From an uncultured Methylibium sp. (GTDB lineage Bacteria > Pseudomonadota > Gammaproteobacteria > Burkholderiales > Burkholderiaceae_C), in contig NZ_CADEFR010000009.1 in NCBI RefSeq assembly GCF_902826655.1, positions 18,971-82,970 on the forward strand: 64,000 nucleotides of DNA, given 5' to 3'. Positions 14,700 through 23,207 of the stretch are shown one piece after another. The position numbers were made by a program, and so were the translations under genes. Under the pieces are notes generated by a model that saw nothing but the letters and a program-made list of their open reading frames with translations, was not told the DNA's origin and did not search any database. Position 1 is the first letter of the stretch. Each line of letters starts with the position of its first letter.

Positions 14700-16499
14700 T
14701 CAGCCGCCCCGGGTCGGCGCGCGCGTCTTGGCGTCCTCGCGCTCCTGCAGCACGCGCCACAGCACCTTGCCGGCGCCGGACTTGGGCAGCGCGTCGACGA
14801 ACTCCACGTCGCGCGGGTACTTGTACGCGGCCATCTGCTCGCGCGCCCACTCGACGATCTGCTCGGCGGTCACGTCCTGGCGGTCGTGGCGCTTGACGAT
14901 CACCGCCTTGACCGACTCGCCGCGGTAGGCATCGTGGGTCGCGATGATGCAGGCCTCCTGCACCGCCGGATGCTTGTAGAGCATCAGCTCGACCTCGGCG
15001 GGCCAGACCTTGAAGCCGCTGGCGTTGATCATCCGCTTGAGCCGGTCGGTCAGGAAGAAGTAGCCTTCCTCGTCCATGCGGCCCAGGTCGCCGGTGCGGA
15101 AGAAGAGCTTGTCGTCGCCCTTGATCTTCACGAAGGCCGCGGCCGTGGCCTCCGGGTGGCGCCAGTAGCCCTTGAAGACCATCGGGCCGTGGGTGACGAT
15201 CTCGCCGGTCTCGCCGGGCAGCAGCTCCTCCAGCGTGTCCGGATTGACGACGCGCGAGTCGACGCCGTAGATCGGGATGCCCAGGCACTGCAGCTTGGCG
15301 CGCTCGGGCGGGTTGCCATGGCTGGGCGCGGCGGTCTCGGTCAGGCCGTAGCCTTCGGCGAAGGTCAGGCCGAACTCGTCCAGCAGGCGCTGCGCCACCG
15401 CGTGCGGCATCGCCGCGCCGCCGCCGCTGATGTAGCGCAGGCTCGAGAGGTCGAAGGCCTTGTAGTTCGGGCTGCCGAACAGGTCGATGATCATCGTCGG
15501 GATGCAGGTCCAGTGCGTCACGCGATGCCGCGAGATCAGCGTGCCGGCCAGCTCGCGGTCCCAGCGCGGCATCAGCACGACCGTGCCGCCCAGGTAGACC
15601 GAGCCCAGCACCGAATACATCATCCCGGTGACGTGGAACAGCGGCACCACGCCCAGCGACACCGACTCGGGGCCGCCGTAGCCCCACTGCCCGCCGCCGA
15701 CGGCGTTGCTCATCAGCGTGCGGTGGGTGTGCATGCAGCCCTTGGGCAGGCCGGTGGTGCCGGACGTGTAGGGCAGCAGCGCCAGGTCGTCGGGCTGCGC
15801 GGTGTGCGGTCCGGGGGCATGACCGGCCGCGATCGCATCGGGCCAGCGCGTGACCGGCAGGTCGGGCGACACGCTGGTCGGCAGGGGCGGGTCGGCGCGC
15901 AGCCACTGGTCCATCGCCGGCGCCACCGACAGGCCCTCGGGATAGCGATCCGGCAGGGCGTCGGCATAGCGCGTCACCAGCAGGTGCTGCAGGCGCTGCG
16001 CCGGCGGCAGCGCGGCATCGGCGGTGGCGACGTTGACGGCCAGGTCCGCGCTGGCAACGACCACCCGCGTCTGCGGATCGGTGATGTAGTGACCGACCTC
16101 GTCGGCCTTGTTCATCGGGTTGACCGGTACGACGACGGCGTCGGCGCGCAGGATCGCGTAGTACGCCACGATGTACTGCGGACAGTTCTGCAGGTACAGC
16201 GCCACGCGCTCGCCGGCCTTCACGCCGGCCACCCGCTGCAGCCAGCCGGCCAGCGCCTCGGCCTGGCGCTGCAGTTCGCGGTAGCTCAGCGTGCGGCCGA
16301 GGAACACGTAGGCGGCCTTGTCCGGATAGCGCCGCGCCGTCACCTCCAGGTTGAACCACAGGGTCGTGTCGGGGATCACCAGTTCGCGCGGCAGGCGTGC
16401 CGGCCAGACCTTGAGATGCGGCCGGTCGGCGGGCACGGGGCTCGTGGGGCTCGTGGGGCTCGGGGGGCTCGGGGGGCTGACGGGACTCACAGGGCTCAC
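14700..16499 (-). CDS. Long-chain fatty-acid-CoA ligase family protein
   Basis: A 599-residue AMP-forming ligase that activates a carboxylic acid with ATP and joins it to CoA. Visible motifs are the AMP-binding loop LLPYTSGTTGLPKG, the region FAEGYGLTETAA, the hinge TGDLGRMDEEGYFFLTDR, and the catalytic Lys near the C-terminus in LPKSGAGKVLWR. Chain length preference is not clear. The preferred GTG start at 16499 (GGAG nine bases upstream) lies inside a 9-bp tandem repeat that encodes Ser-Pro-X units, giving a disordered N-terminus of about 25 residues before the conserved part. It is coupled to the downstream hydrolase gene. Confidence 0.88.
   Translation of the reverse strand: MSPVSPVSPPSPPSPTSPTSPVPADRPHLKVWPARLPRELVIPDTTLWFNLEVTARRYPDKAAYVFLGRTLSYRELQRQAEALAGWLQRVAGVKAGERVALYLQNCPQYIVAYYAILRADAVVVPVNPMNKADEVGHYITDPQTRVVVASADLAVNVATADAALPPAQRLQHLLVTRYADALPDRYPEGLSVAPAMDQWLRADPPLPTSVSPDLPVTRWPDAIAAGHAPGPHTAQPDDLALLPYTSGTTGLPKGCMHTHRTLMSNAVGGGQWGYGGPESVSLGVVPLFHVTGMMYSVLGSVYLGGTVVLMPRWDRELAGTLISRHRVTHWTCIPTMIIDLFGSPNYKAFDLSSLRYISGGGAAMPHAVAQRLLDEFGLTFAEGYGLTETAAPSHGNPPERAKLQCLGIPIYGVDSRVVNPDTLEELLPGETGEIVTHGPMVFKGYWRHPEATAAAFVKIKGDDKLFFRTGDLGRMDEEGYFFLTDRLKRMINASGFKVWPAEVELMLYKHPAVQEACIIATHDAYRGESVKAVIVKRHDRQDVTAEQIVEWAREQMAAYKYPRDVEFVDALPKSGAGKVLWRVLQEREDAKTRAPTRGG
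16437..16499 (-). repeat. Seven 9-bp tandem units spanning the acyl-CoA ligase start codon
   Basis: Seven 9-base units (16437-45, 46-54, 55-63, 64-72, 73-81, 82-90 and 91-99) with plus-strand consensus GGGGCTCgn. On the minus strand they encode V/T/P-S-P repeats. The first base of the likely GTG start is the last base of the array, and the next unit offers another in-frame GTG. Changes in copy number would keep the reading frame. Confidence 0.85.
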
Positions 16500-16628
16500 G
16501 GGCAAGGTCTCCAGCGGCGGTCGAGCCCGGCACCTTACGCCTCGCGCCGATGCTTGGGCAGTGGGGCTCGGCCCGAGGGAACGTCGCCTAGGCGACAGCG
16601 CCCGGCCCGCCCTGGGCGCGCGTATTGC

Positions 16629-17165
16629 ATGCCACCGGCCACCATGCTGCCCCCGCCCAGCCCCCGTCGCCGCGCGGCGCCGACCATCCTCGACATCGAG
16701 GCGTCGGGCTTCGGCCGCGGCAGCTATCCGATCGAGATCGGCTTCGTGCTGCCCGACGGCAAGGGCTGGTGCACGCTGGTCCGGCCCGAGCCGGACTGGC
16801 AGCACTGGGACGCCGCTGCCGAGGCGCTGCACCACATCCCGCGCGAGCTGGCGCTGCAGCACGGGCGCAGCGCGCGCGAGGTGGCGGCCACGCTGAACGA
16901 GCGGCTGCGCGGGCAGATCGTCTACTGCGACGGCTGGGCCCACGACTACGCCTGGCTGGCCCGGCTGTTCGACGCGGCCGACATGACGCCGGCGTTCCGT
17001 CTCGACCACCTGCGCAGCCTGCTCGACGACGACGCGGCGCAGCGCCTGCCGGGCGCCAGGCAGCAGGCGGTGGCCGAGGCCGGTCCGCAGCAGCGTCATC
17101 GCGCCAGCACCGACGCGCGCCTGCTGCAGCAGGCCGTGCTGCGCCTGCAGGCCCGCGTCGACTAG
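16629..17165 (+). CDS. 3'-5' exonuclease-like protein (RNase H fold)
   Basis: A 178-residue protein with the first exonuclease motif ILDIEASGFGRGSYPIEIGFV, which contains the Asp-Glu metal ligands. The second-region Asp lies in YCDGWAHDYAWLARLF, and a C-terminal His-Asp pair is in QQRHRASTDARLL. This order fits DnaQ/RNase T-type DEDD enzymes of small size. The substrate (DNA or RNA) is unknown. ATG at 16629 gives a basic, Pro-rich start; an ATG five codons later is equally possible. It is divergent from the acyl-CoA ligase gene. Confidence 0.75.
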   Translation: MPPATMLPPPSPRRRAAPTILDIEASGFGRGSYPIEIGFVLPDGKGWCTLVRPEPDWQHWDAAAEALHHIPRELALQHGRSAREVAATLNERLRGQIVYCDGWAHDYAWLARLFDAADMTPAFRLDHLRSLLDDDAAQRLPGARQQAVAEAGPQQRHRASTDARLLQQAVLRLQARVD

Positions 17166-17226
17166 CGCCGGGGCGGCGGCGCGCGGCTATGCTGCGCGCT
17201 TTTCCACTTCCAGAAGGCGCAGCACC

Positions 17227-17577
17227 ATGCAAACCACCGCTTCCGGCCTGCAGTACGAAGACACGACCGTCGGCAGCGGCGCCACCGCGCAGGCCGGCCA
17301 GGACGTGCGCGTGCACTACACCGGCTGGCTCTACAACGACGGCGTCGCCGGCAAGAAGTTCGACTCCAGCAAGGACCGCGGCGACCCCTTCGAGTTCTCG
17401 CTCGGCGCCGGCATGGTGATCCGCGGCTGGGACGAGGGCGTGGCCGGCATGCAGGTCGGCGGCACGCGCCGGCTGGTGATCCCCGCGGCCCTGGGCTACG
17501 GGGCCCGCGGCGCCGGCGGCGTGATCCCGCCCAACGCGACGCTGCTGTTCGAGGTCGACCTGCTGGCGGTCGGCTGA
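17227..17577 (+). CDS. FKBP-type peptidyl-prolyl cis-trans isomerase
   Basis: A 116-residue single FKBP domain that speeds proline isomerisation in folding proteins. Core residues are present: VRVHYTGWLYNDGVAGKKFDSSKDRGDPFEFSLGAGMVIRGWDEGV, GYGARG, and VIPPNATLLFEVDLL. There is no signal peptide, so it is cytoplasmic. The start has AAGG upstream. It is the usual length for single-domain bacterial FKBPs of this group. Confidence 0.95.
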   Translation: MQTTASGLQYEDTTVGSGATAQAGQDVRVHYTGWLYNDGVAGKKFDSSKDRGDPFEFSLGAGMVIRGWDEGVAGMQVGGTRRLVIPAALGYGARGAGGVIPPNATLLFEVDLLAVG

Positions 17578-17657
17578 ATCGTCGGCTGAAGAATCCGCGG
17601 CGGCCGCCGATAACGAGGCGCAACCCTGCGCCGCGGCTGCGGCGCGCCTGACGTTCG

Positions 17658-20279
17658 ATGGTCACCGCCGCCCCTTCCACCGCCGCGCCGCGTCGCCGGC
17701 CGCTCCCGCTGCACAGCGCCCTGCTGGCGGTGGCGGCGCTGTTGCTGCTCGCGCTCGGCGTGGCGACGCGGATCACGCTGCAGGAAGCCCACCGCGACGA
17801 GATGCAGCGCGCCCTGCGCGACGCCGACCGCAGCGCCCAGAAGCTCGCCGTGCGCGTCCGCGAGGTGCTGCACTCGGTCGACCAGACCACGCTGCTGGTC
17901 AAGGCGCTGCAGGAGACCGGCAACCCGATGGACCTGACGGACCTGCGCCATGCCGGCCTGCTGGCCTTCGAGGTGACCCACTCGGTCTTCGTGGCGGACC
18001 GCCGCGGCATGGTGACCGACAGCAGTTCCATCGACGTGCCGCTCAACATCGCCGACGACGAGGATTTCAAGCGCCATCTGCGCTACAACGACCTCGGCCT
18101 GACGATCGGCCTGCCGCAGCCGCATCCCTTGACGCAGGGCTGGATGATGCCGGCGATGCGCGGCCTGACGCGCGACGGCAGCGACTTCGACGGCGTCGTC
18201 GTCACGCTGATCGACCCCGCCGCGCTGACGCGCGGCTTCCACGTCAGCGAGGCGCCAGGCACCGCGATCAGCGTGCTCGGTCTCGACAACCTGGTGCGCT
18301 CGCGGCTGCTCGACGGCCAGCAGACCTACGGCGGCAGGATCGACGCCACGCGGCTGCAGGCGCTGGCGCTGCGGATGCGCGAGACGCTGACGGCCACCGT
18401 CAGCCCGGTCGACCTGCAGCGGCGCTTCGTGGCCACCGCACCGGTCGACGGCCACCCGCTGCTGGCCGTGATCGCGATCGCCGCGGATCCGGTGATCGCC
18501 GCCTACGAGGCGACACGCGCCAAGCTGCTGGCCGGCGCGGCGTCGATCGCGCTGCTGATCCTGGCCGCCGCAGGCGGGCTGTGGAAGCAGGCACGGCGCC
18601 TCGACGCGACCCGCGAGGTCGAGCGCAACGCGAAGGCGCTGTACGCGGCGACGCTGGACGGCAGCCTCGACGCCTTCTGGCTGCTGCGCGCCGAGCGCGG
18701 CGCCGACGGCGCGATCGAGGACTTCACCGTCACCGATGCCAACCGCCGTGCCGCATCGGTGCTGGCGATGGAGCGCAACGCGATGATCGGCCGGCGCGCC
18801 TGCGAGCTGGTCCCGTCGATGCGCAGCGACGGCCTGATGGAGCTGCTGCGCAAGGTCATGGCGCAGCAGCGCCCGATCGACGTCGAGGCGCTGGGCGTGA
18901 CGGCCGAGGTGCACGATCGCTGGCTGCACTACCAGGTCGTGCCGGTCGGCGACGGCGTGGCGCTGATCATGCGCGACATCACCGATCGCAAGCTGGCCGA
19001 GCAGCGCCTGGCCGAGCGCGAGAGCTTCTTCCGCACCCTGCTCGACATGCTGCCGCTGGCGGTCTACGCCAAGAGCGTGCGGCCGGCGACGCGCGGCCGC
19101 TTCATGTACTGGAACCGCGCCGCCGAGCGGACCTTCCACGCCCCGGCAGAACGCGTGATCGGGCAGCGAGCCCAGGACTTCCTGCCGGCCGACGTCGCCG
19201 CACGCAGCGACGCCCATGTCGAGGCCCTGCTGGCCCAGCCGCGCCTGACGCACTACCCCGAGCTGGTCTACGACGGCCCCGACGGTCGCCGCTACCTCGA
19301 CGTCAGCAAGGCGCCGGTGCTGGGCACCGACGGCGAGATCGACCACATCCTGGTCGTGGCCGACGACGTGACCGCGCGCCGCGCCGATGCCGAACGGCTG
19401 CGCCTGACCTCGCGGGTCGTCGAGGAGACCGGCGATGCGATCGTGCTGAGCGACCGCGACGACCGCATCATCCAGGTCAACGCCGCCTTCCTGGCGATGA
19501 CCGGCCAGCCGCTCGACGGCCTGATCGGCCGCTGGGCCGGCGACGCCGGCCTGCCGGCCCTGAGCGATGCCGACCTGCCTGGCGTGGAGTCCTCGCTGCG
19601 CGAGCATCGCCGCTGGACCGGCGAGAGCCGCCAGCAGCGGCGCGACGGCAGCCGCTTCGACATCTGGCTCAACGTCATCGCGATCGCCGACGAGCGCGGC
19701 GTGGTCACCCACCATGCGCGCCTGTTCGCCGACATCACCGTCTTCAAGGACCAGAAGCAGCAGCTGGCCGACCTGGCGCGGCGCGACGCGCTGACCGGCC
19801 TGCCCAACCGCCGTCACTTCGAGGAGGAGCTCGAGGCGGCCACCGCACGCGCGCGCCGCTCGGGCCAGCCGCTGGCGCTGGTCTACCTCGATCTGGACGG
19901 CTTCAAGCACGTCAACGACACGCTCGGCCACGAGGCCGGCGACCTGCTGCTGATCGAGGTGGCGCGCCGTCTCAAGGCCCAGGTGCGCGGCACCGACCTG
20001 GTGGCGCGACTCGGCGGCGACGAGTTCACCGTGCTGCTCGAGAACGCCGGCGGCGCCGACGACCGGCTGCAGCAGTGCGAGCGTCTGGTCCAGGCGCTGT
20101 CGCTGCCGCATGCCCTGGGCGGACGCCAGGTCGTGTCGACGCCCAGCCTCGGCATCGCGGTCTACGCGCCGGGCGAGACCGTCGAGAACCTGCGCCGCCG
20201 CGCCGACGTCGCCATGTACGAGGCCAAGCGCGCCGGCAAGGCCTGCGTGCGGGTCGCCCCCGAGGCTGCAAGCGGCTGA
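17658..20279 (+). CDS. Membrane diguanylate cyclase with periplasmic sensor and PAS domains
   Basis: An 873-residue protein. TM1 lies at about residues 22-42 and a periplasmic Cache-like sensor region at about 43-285, with TM2 at about 288-308. Then come about three PAS-type regions (roughly 325-440, 455-575 and 580-690) and a C-terminal GGDEF domain. The active-site GGDEF is intact at residues 786-790, and an inhibitory-site RxxD (R777-D780) precedes it at the standard distance, so it probably makes c-di-GMP with product feedback. No EAL domain follows. The sensed ligand is unknown. Possible haem or flavin binding by the PAS domains cannot be judged. Confidence 0.92.
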   Translation: MVTAAPSTAAPRRRPLPLHSALLAVAALLLLALGVATRITLQEAHRDEMQRALRDADRSAQKLAVRVREVLHSVDQTTLLVKALQETGNPMDLTDLRHAGLLAFEVTHSVFVADRRGMVTDSSSIDVPLNIADDEDFKRHLRYNDLGLTIGLPQPHPLTQGWMMPAMRGLTRDGSDFDGVVVTLIDPAALTRGFHVSEAPGTAISVLGLDNLVRSRLLDGQQTYGGRIDATRLQALALRMRETLTATVSPVDLQRRFVATAPVDGHPLLAVIAIAADPVIAAYEATRAKLLAGAASIALLILAAAGGLWKQARRLDATREVERNAKALYAATLDGSLDAFWLLRAERGADGAIEDFTVTDANRRAASVLAMERNAMIGRRACELVPSMRSDGLMELLRKVMAQQRPIDVEALGVTAEVHDRWLHYQVVPVGDGVALIMRDITDRKLAEQRLAERESFFRTLLDMLPLAVYAKSVRPATRGRFMYWNRAAERTFHAPAERVIGQRAQDFLPADVAARSDAHVEALLAQPRLTHYPELVYDGPDGRRYLDVSKAPVLGTDGEIDHILVVADDVTARRADAERLRLTSRVVEETGDAIVLSDRDDRIIQVNAAFLAMTGQPLDGLIGRWAGDAGLPALSDADLPGVESSLREHRRWTGESRQQRRDGSRFDIWLNVIAIADERGVVTHHARLFADITVFKDQKQQLADLARRDALTGLPNRRHFEEELEAATARARRSGQPLALVYLDLDGFKHVNDTLGHEAGDLLLIEVARRLKAQVRGTDLVARLGGDEFTVLLENAGGADDRLQQCERLVQALSLPHALGGRQVVSTPSLGIAVYAPGETVENLRRRADVAMYEAKRAGKACVRVAPEAASG

Positions 20280-20339
20280 AACACCGCGGTGCCGCGCGCG
20301 GCCAGCGGCGAGAATGCGGCGGACCCGACGCCCCCGCCG

Positions 20340-21704
20340 ATGCCTCCCGCCCTGCGCCACACCCTGCTGAGCACCCGCGACCTGCTGGTCACCGCCGGGC
20401 CCTTCGTGCTGCTGGCCGCCCTGCTGCTGGGGCTGGCGTACTGGGCCCTGGATCCGACGCCGCCGAAGAAGGTGGTGCTGGCGACCGGCCCGGCCAACGG
20501 CGCCTACGCCGAGTTCGGCCAGCGCTACCAGGCCCAGCTCAGGAAGTTCGGCATCCAGGTCGAGCTGCGCGGCACCGAAGGCTCGTCCGAGAACCTGCGG
20601 CTGCTCGAGGACGCCGACTCGGGCGTCGACTTCGCCTTCGTCCAGGGCGGCGCGGGCCGGCTGCGCAGCGGCGAGGACGAGGCGCCGCCCGACCTGGTCT
20701 CGCTGGGCAGCCTGTTCTACGAGCCGCTGTGGATCTTCTACCGCGAGGCCAGCGCGCAGCAGCGCCTGAAGCGCGAGCGCGTCGACAAGCTGTCCGAGCT
20801 GAAGGGCTGGCGCGTCAACATCGGTGCCAAGGGCAGCGGCATCACCAACCTGATGAAGCGCGTGCTGTCGGCGAGCGGCCTCGAGCCCGAGGACATCGTC
20901 GCCGAGCGCATGAGCCAGACGCCCGCGGTGATGGCCTTGCTGGACGGCAGCATCGATGCGCTCGCGCTGGTCTCGGCGCCGGAGGCCCCGATGGTGCAGC
21001 TGCTGCTGCAGACGCCGGGCATCCGCCTGCTGGACTTCGCGCAGGCCGAGGCCTACACGCGCCGGCTGCCGATGCTGGCGGCCGTGCGGTTGCCGCGCGG
21101 CGTCGTCAAGCTCGACGCCGACCTGCCGCCGCAGGACATCGACCTGGTGGCGCCGACCGCGATGCTGGTCGCGAAGCCCACGTCGCATCCGGCACTGCAG
21201 CGCCTGTTCGTGCAGGCCGCGAACACCATCCACAGCGAGGCCGGCTGGTTCCAGACGCGGCGCGAGTTCCCGAACCGGCGCGCCACCGAGCTGCCGATGG
21301 CCAAGGAAGCGGACCGATTCTTCGACACCGGCCCGCCCTTCCTGCAGCGCTACCTGCCGTTCTGGCTGGCCAATCTGATCGACCGCATGTGGGTGGTGCT
21401 GGCGTCGATCATCGTCGTGCTGCTGCCGCTGTCGCGCGTGCTGCCGCCGCTGTACGAGCTGCGCATCCGCTCGCGCGTGTTCCGCTGGTACGCGAAGCTG
21501 CGGCAGATCGAGGAGAGCCTGGCCGGGCAGACCGAAGGGGCCCAGCCGCTGATGGAGCAGCTGGACCAGCTCGACGCCCGCGTCAAGCAGCTGCAGGTGC
21601 CGCTGTCGCACGCCGACGAGCTGTATGCGCTGCGCAGCCACATCGACCTGGTGCGCAAGAAGCTGCGCGCGCTGGGGGCACAGACCCCGGGCGCGGCCGC
21701 CTGA
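20340..21704 (+). CDS. TAXI-family TRAP-type solute-binding protein with C-terminal membrane segment
   Basis: A 454-residue protein. After an N-terminal membrane helix (about residues 15-37), the family core reads VVLATGPANGAYAEFGQRYQ, GTEGSSENLRLL, VNIGAKGSGITNL and so on, as in TAXI-type TRAP binding proteins. Unusually, it continues with a second membrane helix (about residues 345-368, WVVLASIIVVLLPLSRVL) and an alpha-helical cytoplasmic tail. No TRAP permease gene is adjacent, so it may act as a sensor or work with a distant permease. ATG at 20340 is preferred to GTG at 20289; neither has a clear binding site. Confidence 0.85.
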   Translation: MPPALRHTLLSTRDLLVTAGPFVLLAALLLGLAYWALDPTPPKKVVLATGPANGAYAEFGQRYQAQLRKFGIQVELRGTEGSSENLRLLEDADSGVDFAFVQGGAGRLRSGEDEAPPDLVSLGSLFYEPLWIFYREASAQQRLKRERVDKLSELKGWRVNIGAKGSGITNLMKRVLSASGLEPEDIVAERMSQTPAVMALLDGSIDALALVSAPEAPMVQLLLQTPGIRLLDFAQAEAYTRRLPMLAAVRLPRGVVKLDADLPPQDIDLVAPTAMLVAKPTSHPALQRLFVQAANTIHSEAGWFQTRREFPNRRATELPMAKEADRFFDTGPPFLQRYLPFWLANLIDRMWVVLASIIVVLLPLSRVLPPLYELRIRSRVFRWYAKLRQIEESLAGQTEGAQPLMEQLDQLDARVKQLQVPLSHADELYALRSHIDLVRKKLRALGAQTPGAAA

Positions 21705-21767
21705 GCGGCGGCAACGAACCTGCCTTTCCTATTCGCGCGGGCACGGCGTGCCACAGTCCGCATCACC

Positions 21768-23120
21768 ATGAGCCACGCTCCCGACTCCCCTGTCCGTCCC
21801 CGCGTCGTCATCATCGGCTGCGGCTTCGGCGGCATCGAGGCGGTGCGCGCCCTGGCCCGGGCCGAGGTCGAGATCACGCTGATCGACCGCACCAACCACC
21901 ACCTGTTCCAGCCGCTGCTCTACCAGGTGGCCACGGCCAACCTGTCGGCGCCGGCGATCTCGGGGCCGATCCGCCACATCCTGCGCAAGGAGATGCAGCG
22001 CGGCCGGCTGACGATCCTGCTCGGCGAAGTCACGGCCATCGACACCGCGGCCCGCAGCGTCGAGCTCGACGGCGGCAAGGAGCGCATCCCCTACGACCAC
22101 CTGATCGTCGCCGCCGGCGCGACGCACAGCTACTTCGGCAACGACCAGTGGGCCCAGCACGCGCCGGGCCTCAAGACCCTGGCCGATGCCTTCACGATCC
22201 GCCGCCGCGTGCTGATGGCCTTCGAGCGCGCCGAGCGCAAGCACGACGAGGCCCAGCGCATGAAGTGCCTGACGTTCGCGGTCGTCGGCGCCGGCCCGAC
22301 CGGCGTCGAGATGGCCGGCCAGCTGGCCGAGATCGCCCACCACACGCTGCCCGACGAGTACCGCCGCATCGACTCGCGCCGCGCGCGCGTCCTGCTGATC
22401 GAGGGCGGGCCGCGCGTGCTGTCGGCCTTCACCGAGGAGATGTCGGGTCGGGCGAAGGCGCAACTCGACATGCTCGGCGTCGAAGTCCTGACGAACGCCA
22501 GGGTGACGGGCATCGACGCCGAAGGCCTGGACTACGACAGCCCCGACGGCCCGCGCCGCATCGACAGCCAGACCATCGTCTGGGCCGCCGGCGTGGCAGC
22601 CTCGCCGCTGGGACGGTCGCTGGCCGGCAGCAGCGGCTGCGAGACCGACCGCGCCGGCCGCGTCGTCGTGCAGGCCGACCTGACGATTCCCGGCCATCCG
22701 GAGATCTCGGTGGTCGGCGACCTCGCCGCGGCGAAGAGCCATCCGAAGAAGGGCGAGCCGACGCCGGTGCCCGGCGTCAGCCCGGCCGCCAAGCAGATGG
22801 GCCGCCAGGCCGCACAGAACCTCCTGCGCCGCCTGCGCGGCGAGCCGACGCTGCCGTTCCGCTACCTCGACTACGGTGCGCTCGCCACCATCGGCCGTCG
22901 TGCCGCGATCGCCTCGGTCGACGTGCCGGTGCTCGGCACGGTCAAGTTCAGCGGCGCCTTCGCCTGGCTGTTCTGGCTGTTCGTGCACATCTACTTCCTG
23001 ATCGGCTTCCGCAACCGCCTGGTGGTGCTGAGCGACTGGGCCTGGGCCTACTTCAGCTTCGAACGCCAGGCCCGGGTGGTGGCCGACCCCGAGGTGCCGC
23101 CGGCCAAGACCGTGGCTTGA
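21768..23120 (+). CDS. Type II NADH dehydrogenase-like FAD oxidoreductase
   Basis: A 450-residue flavoprotein of the NDH-2 family, which passes electrons from NADH to quinone without pumping protons. The FAD-binding motif is VVIIGCGFGGIEAV, the NAD-binding motif VVGAGPTGVEMAGQL, and the second FAD contact region is EISVVGDLAAAKS. The C-terminal hydrophobic helix (about residues 385-410, FAWLFWLFVHIYFLIGFRNRL) is the membrane-association region seen in many members. Length is normal. It may provide redox balance without energy coupling. Confidence 0.92.
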   Translation: MSHAPDSPVRPRVVIIGCGFGGIEAVRALARAEVEITLIDRTNHHLFQPLLYQVATANLSAPAISGPIRHILRKEMQRGRLTILLGEVTAIDTAARSVELDGGKERIPYDHLIVAAGATHSYFGNDQWAQHAPGLKTLADAFTIRRRVLMAFERAERKHDEAQRMKCLTFAVVGAGPTGVEMAGQLAEIAHHTLPDEYRRIDSRRARVLLIEGGPRVLSAFTEEMSGRAKAQLDMLGVEVLTNARVTGIDAEGLDYDSPDGPRRIDSQTIVWAAGVAASPLGRSLAGSSGCETDRAGRVVVQADLTIPGHPEISVVGDLAAAKSHPKKGEPTPVPGVSPAAKQMGRQAAQNLLRRLRGEPTLPFRYLDYGALATIGRRAAIASVDVPVLGTVKFSGAFAWLFWLFVHIYFLIGFRNRLVVLSDWAWAYFSFERQARVVADPEVPPAKTVA

Positions 23121-23146
23121 GCGCCGCGGCGTCGACTTCCTAGAAT
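23117..23146 (+). promoter_or_regulatory. Promoter for the aminopeptidase P gene
   Basis: TTGAGC (23117-23122, overlapping the previous stop codon) and TAGAAT (23141-23146) are separated by 18 bases. The ATG lies 61 bases after the -10 box. Confidence 0.5.
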
Positions 23147-23207
23147 CGGGCCATCGCACGGCGCCGCCGACCCGGCAGCGTCGCGTCCCTCCCGACCCAG
23201 GAAGCCG

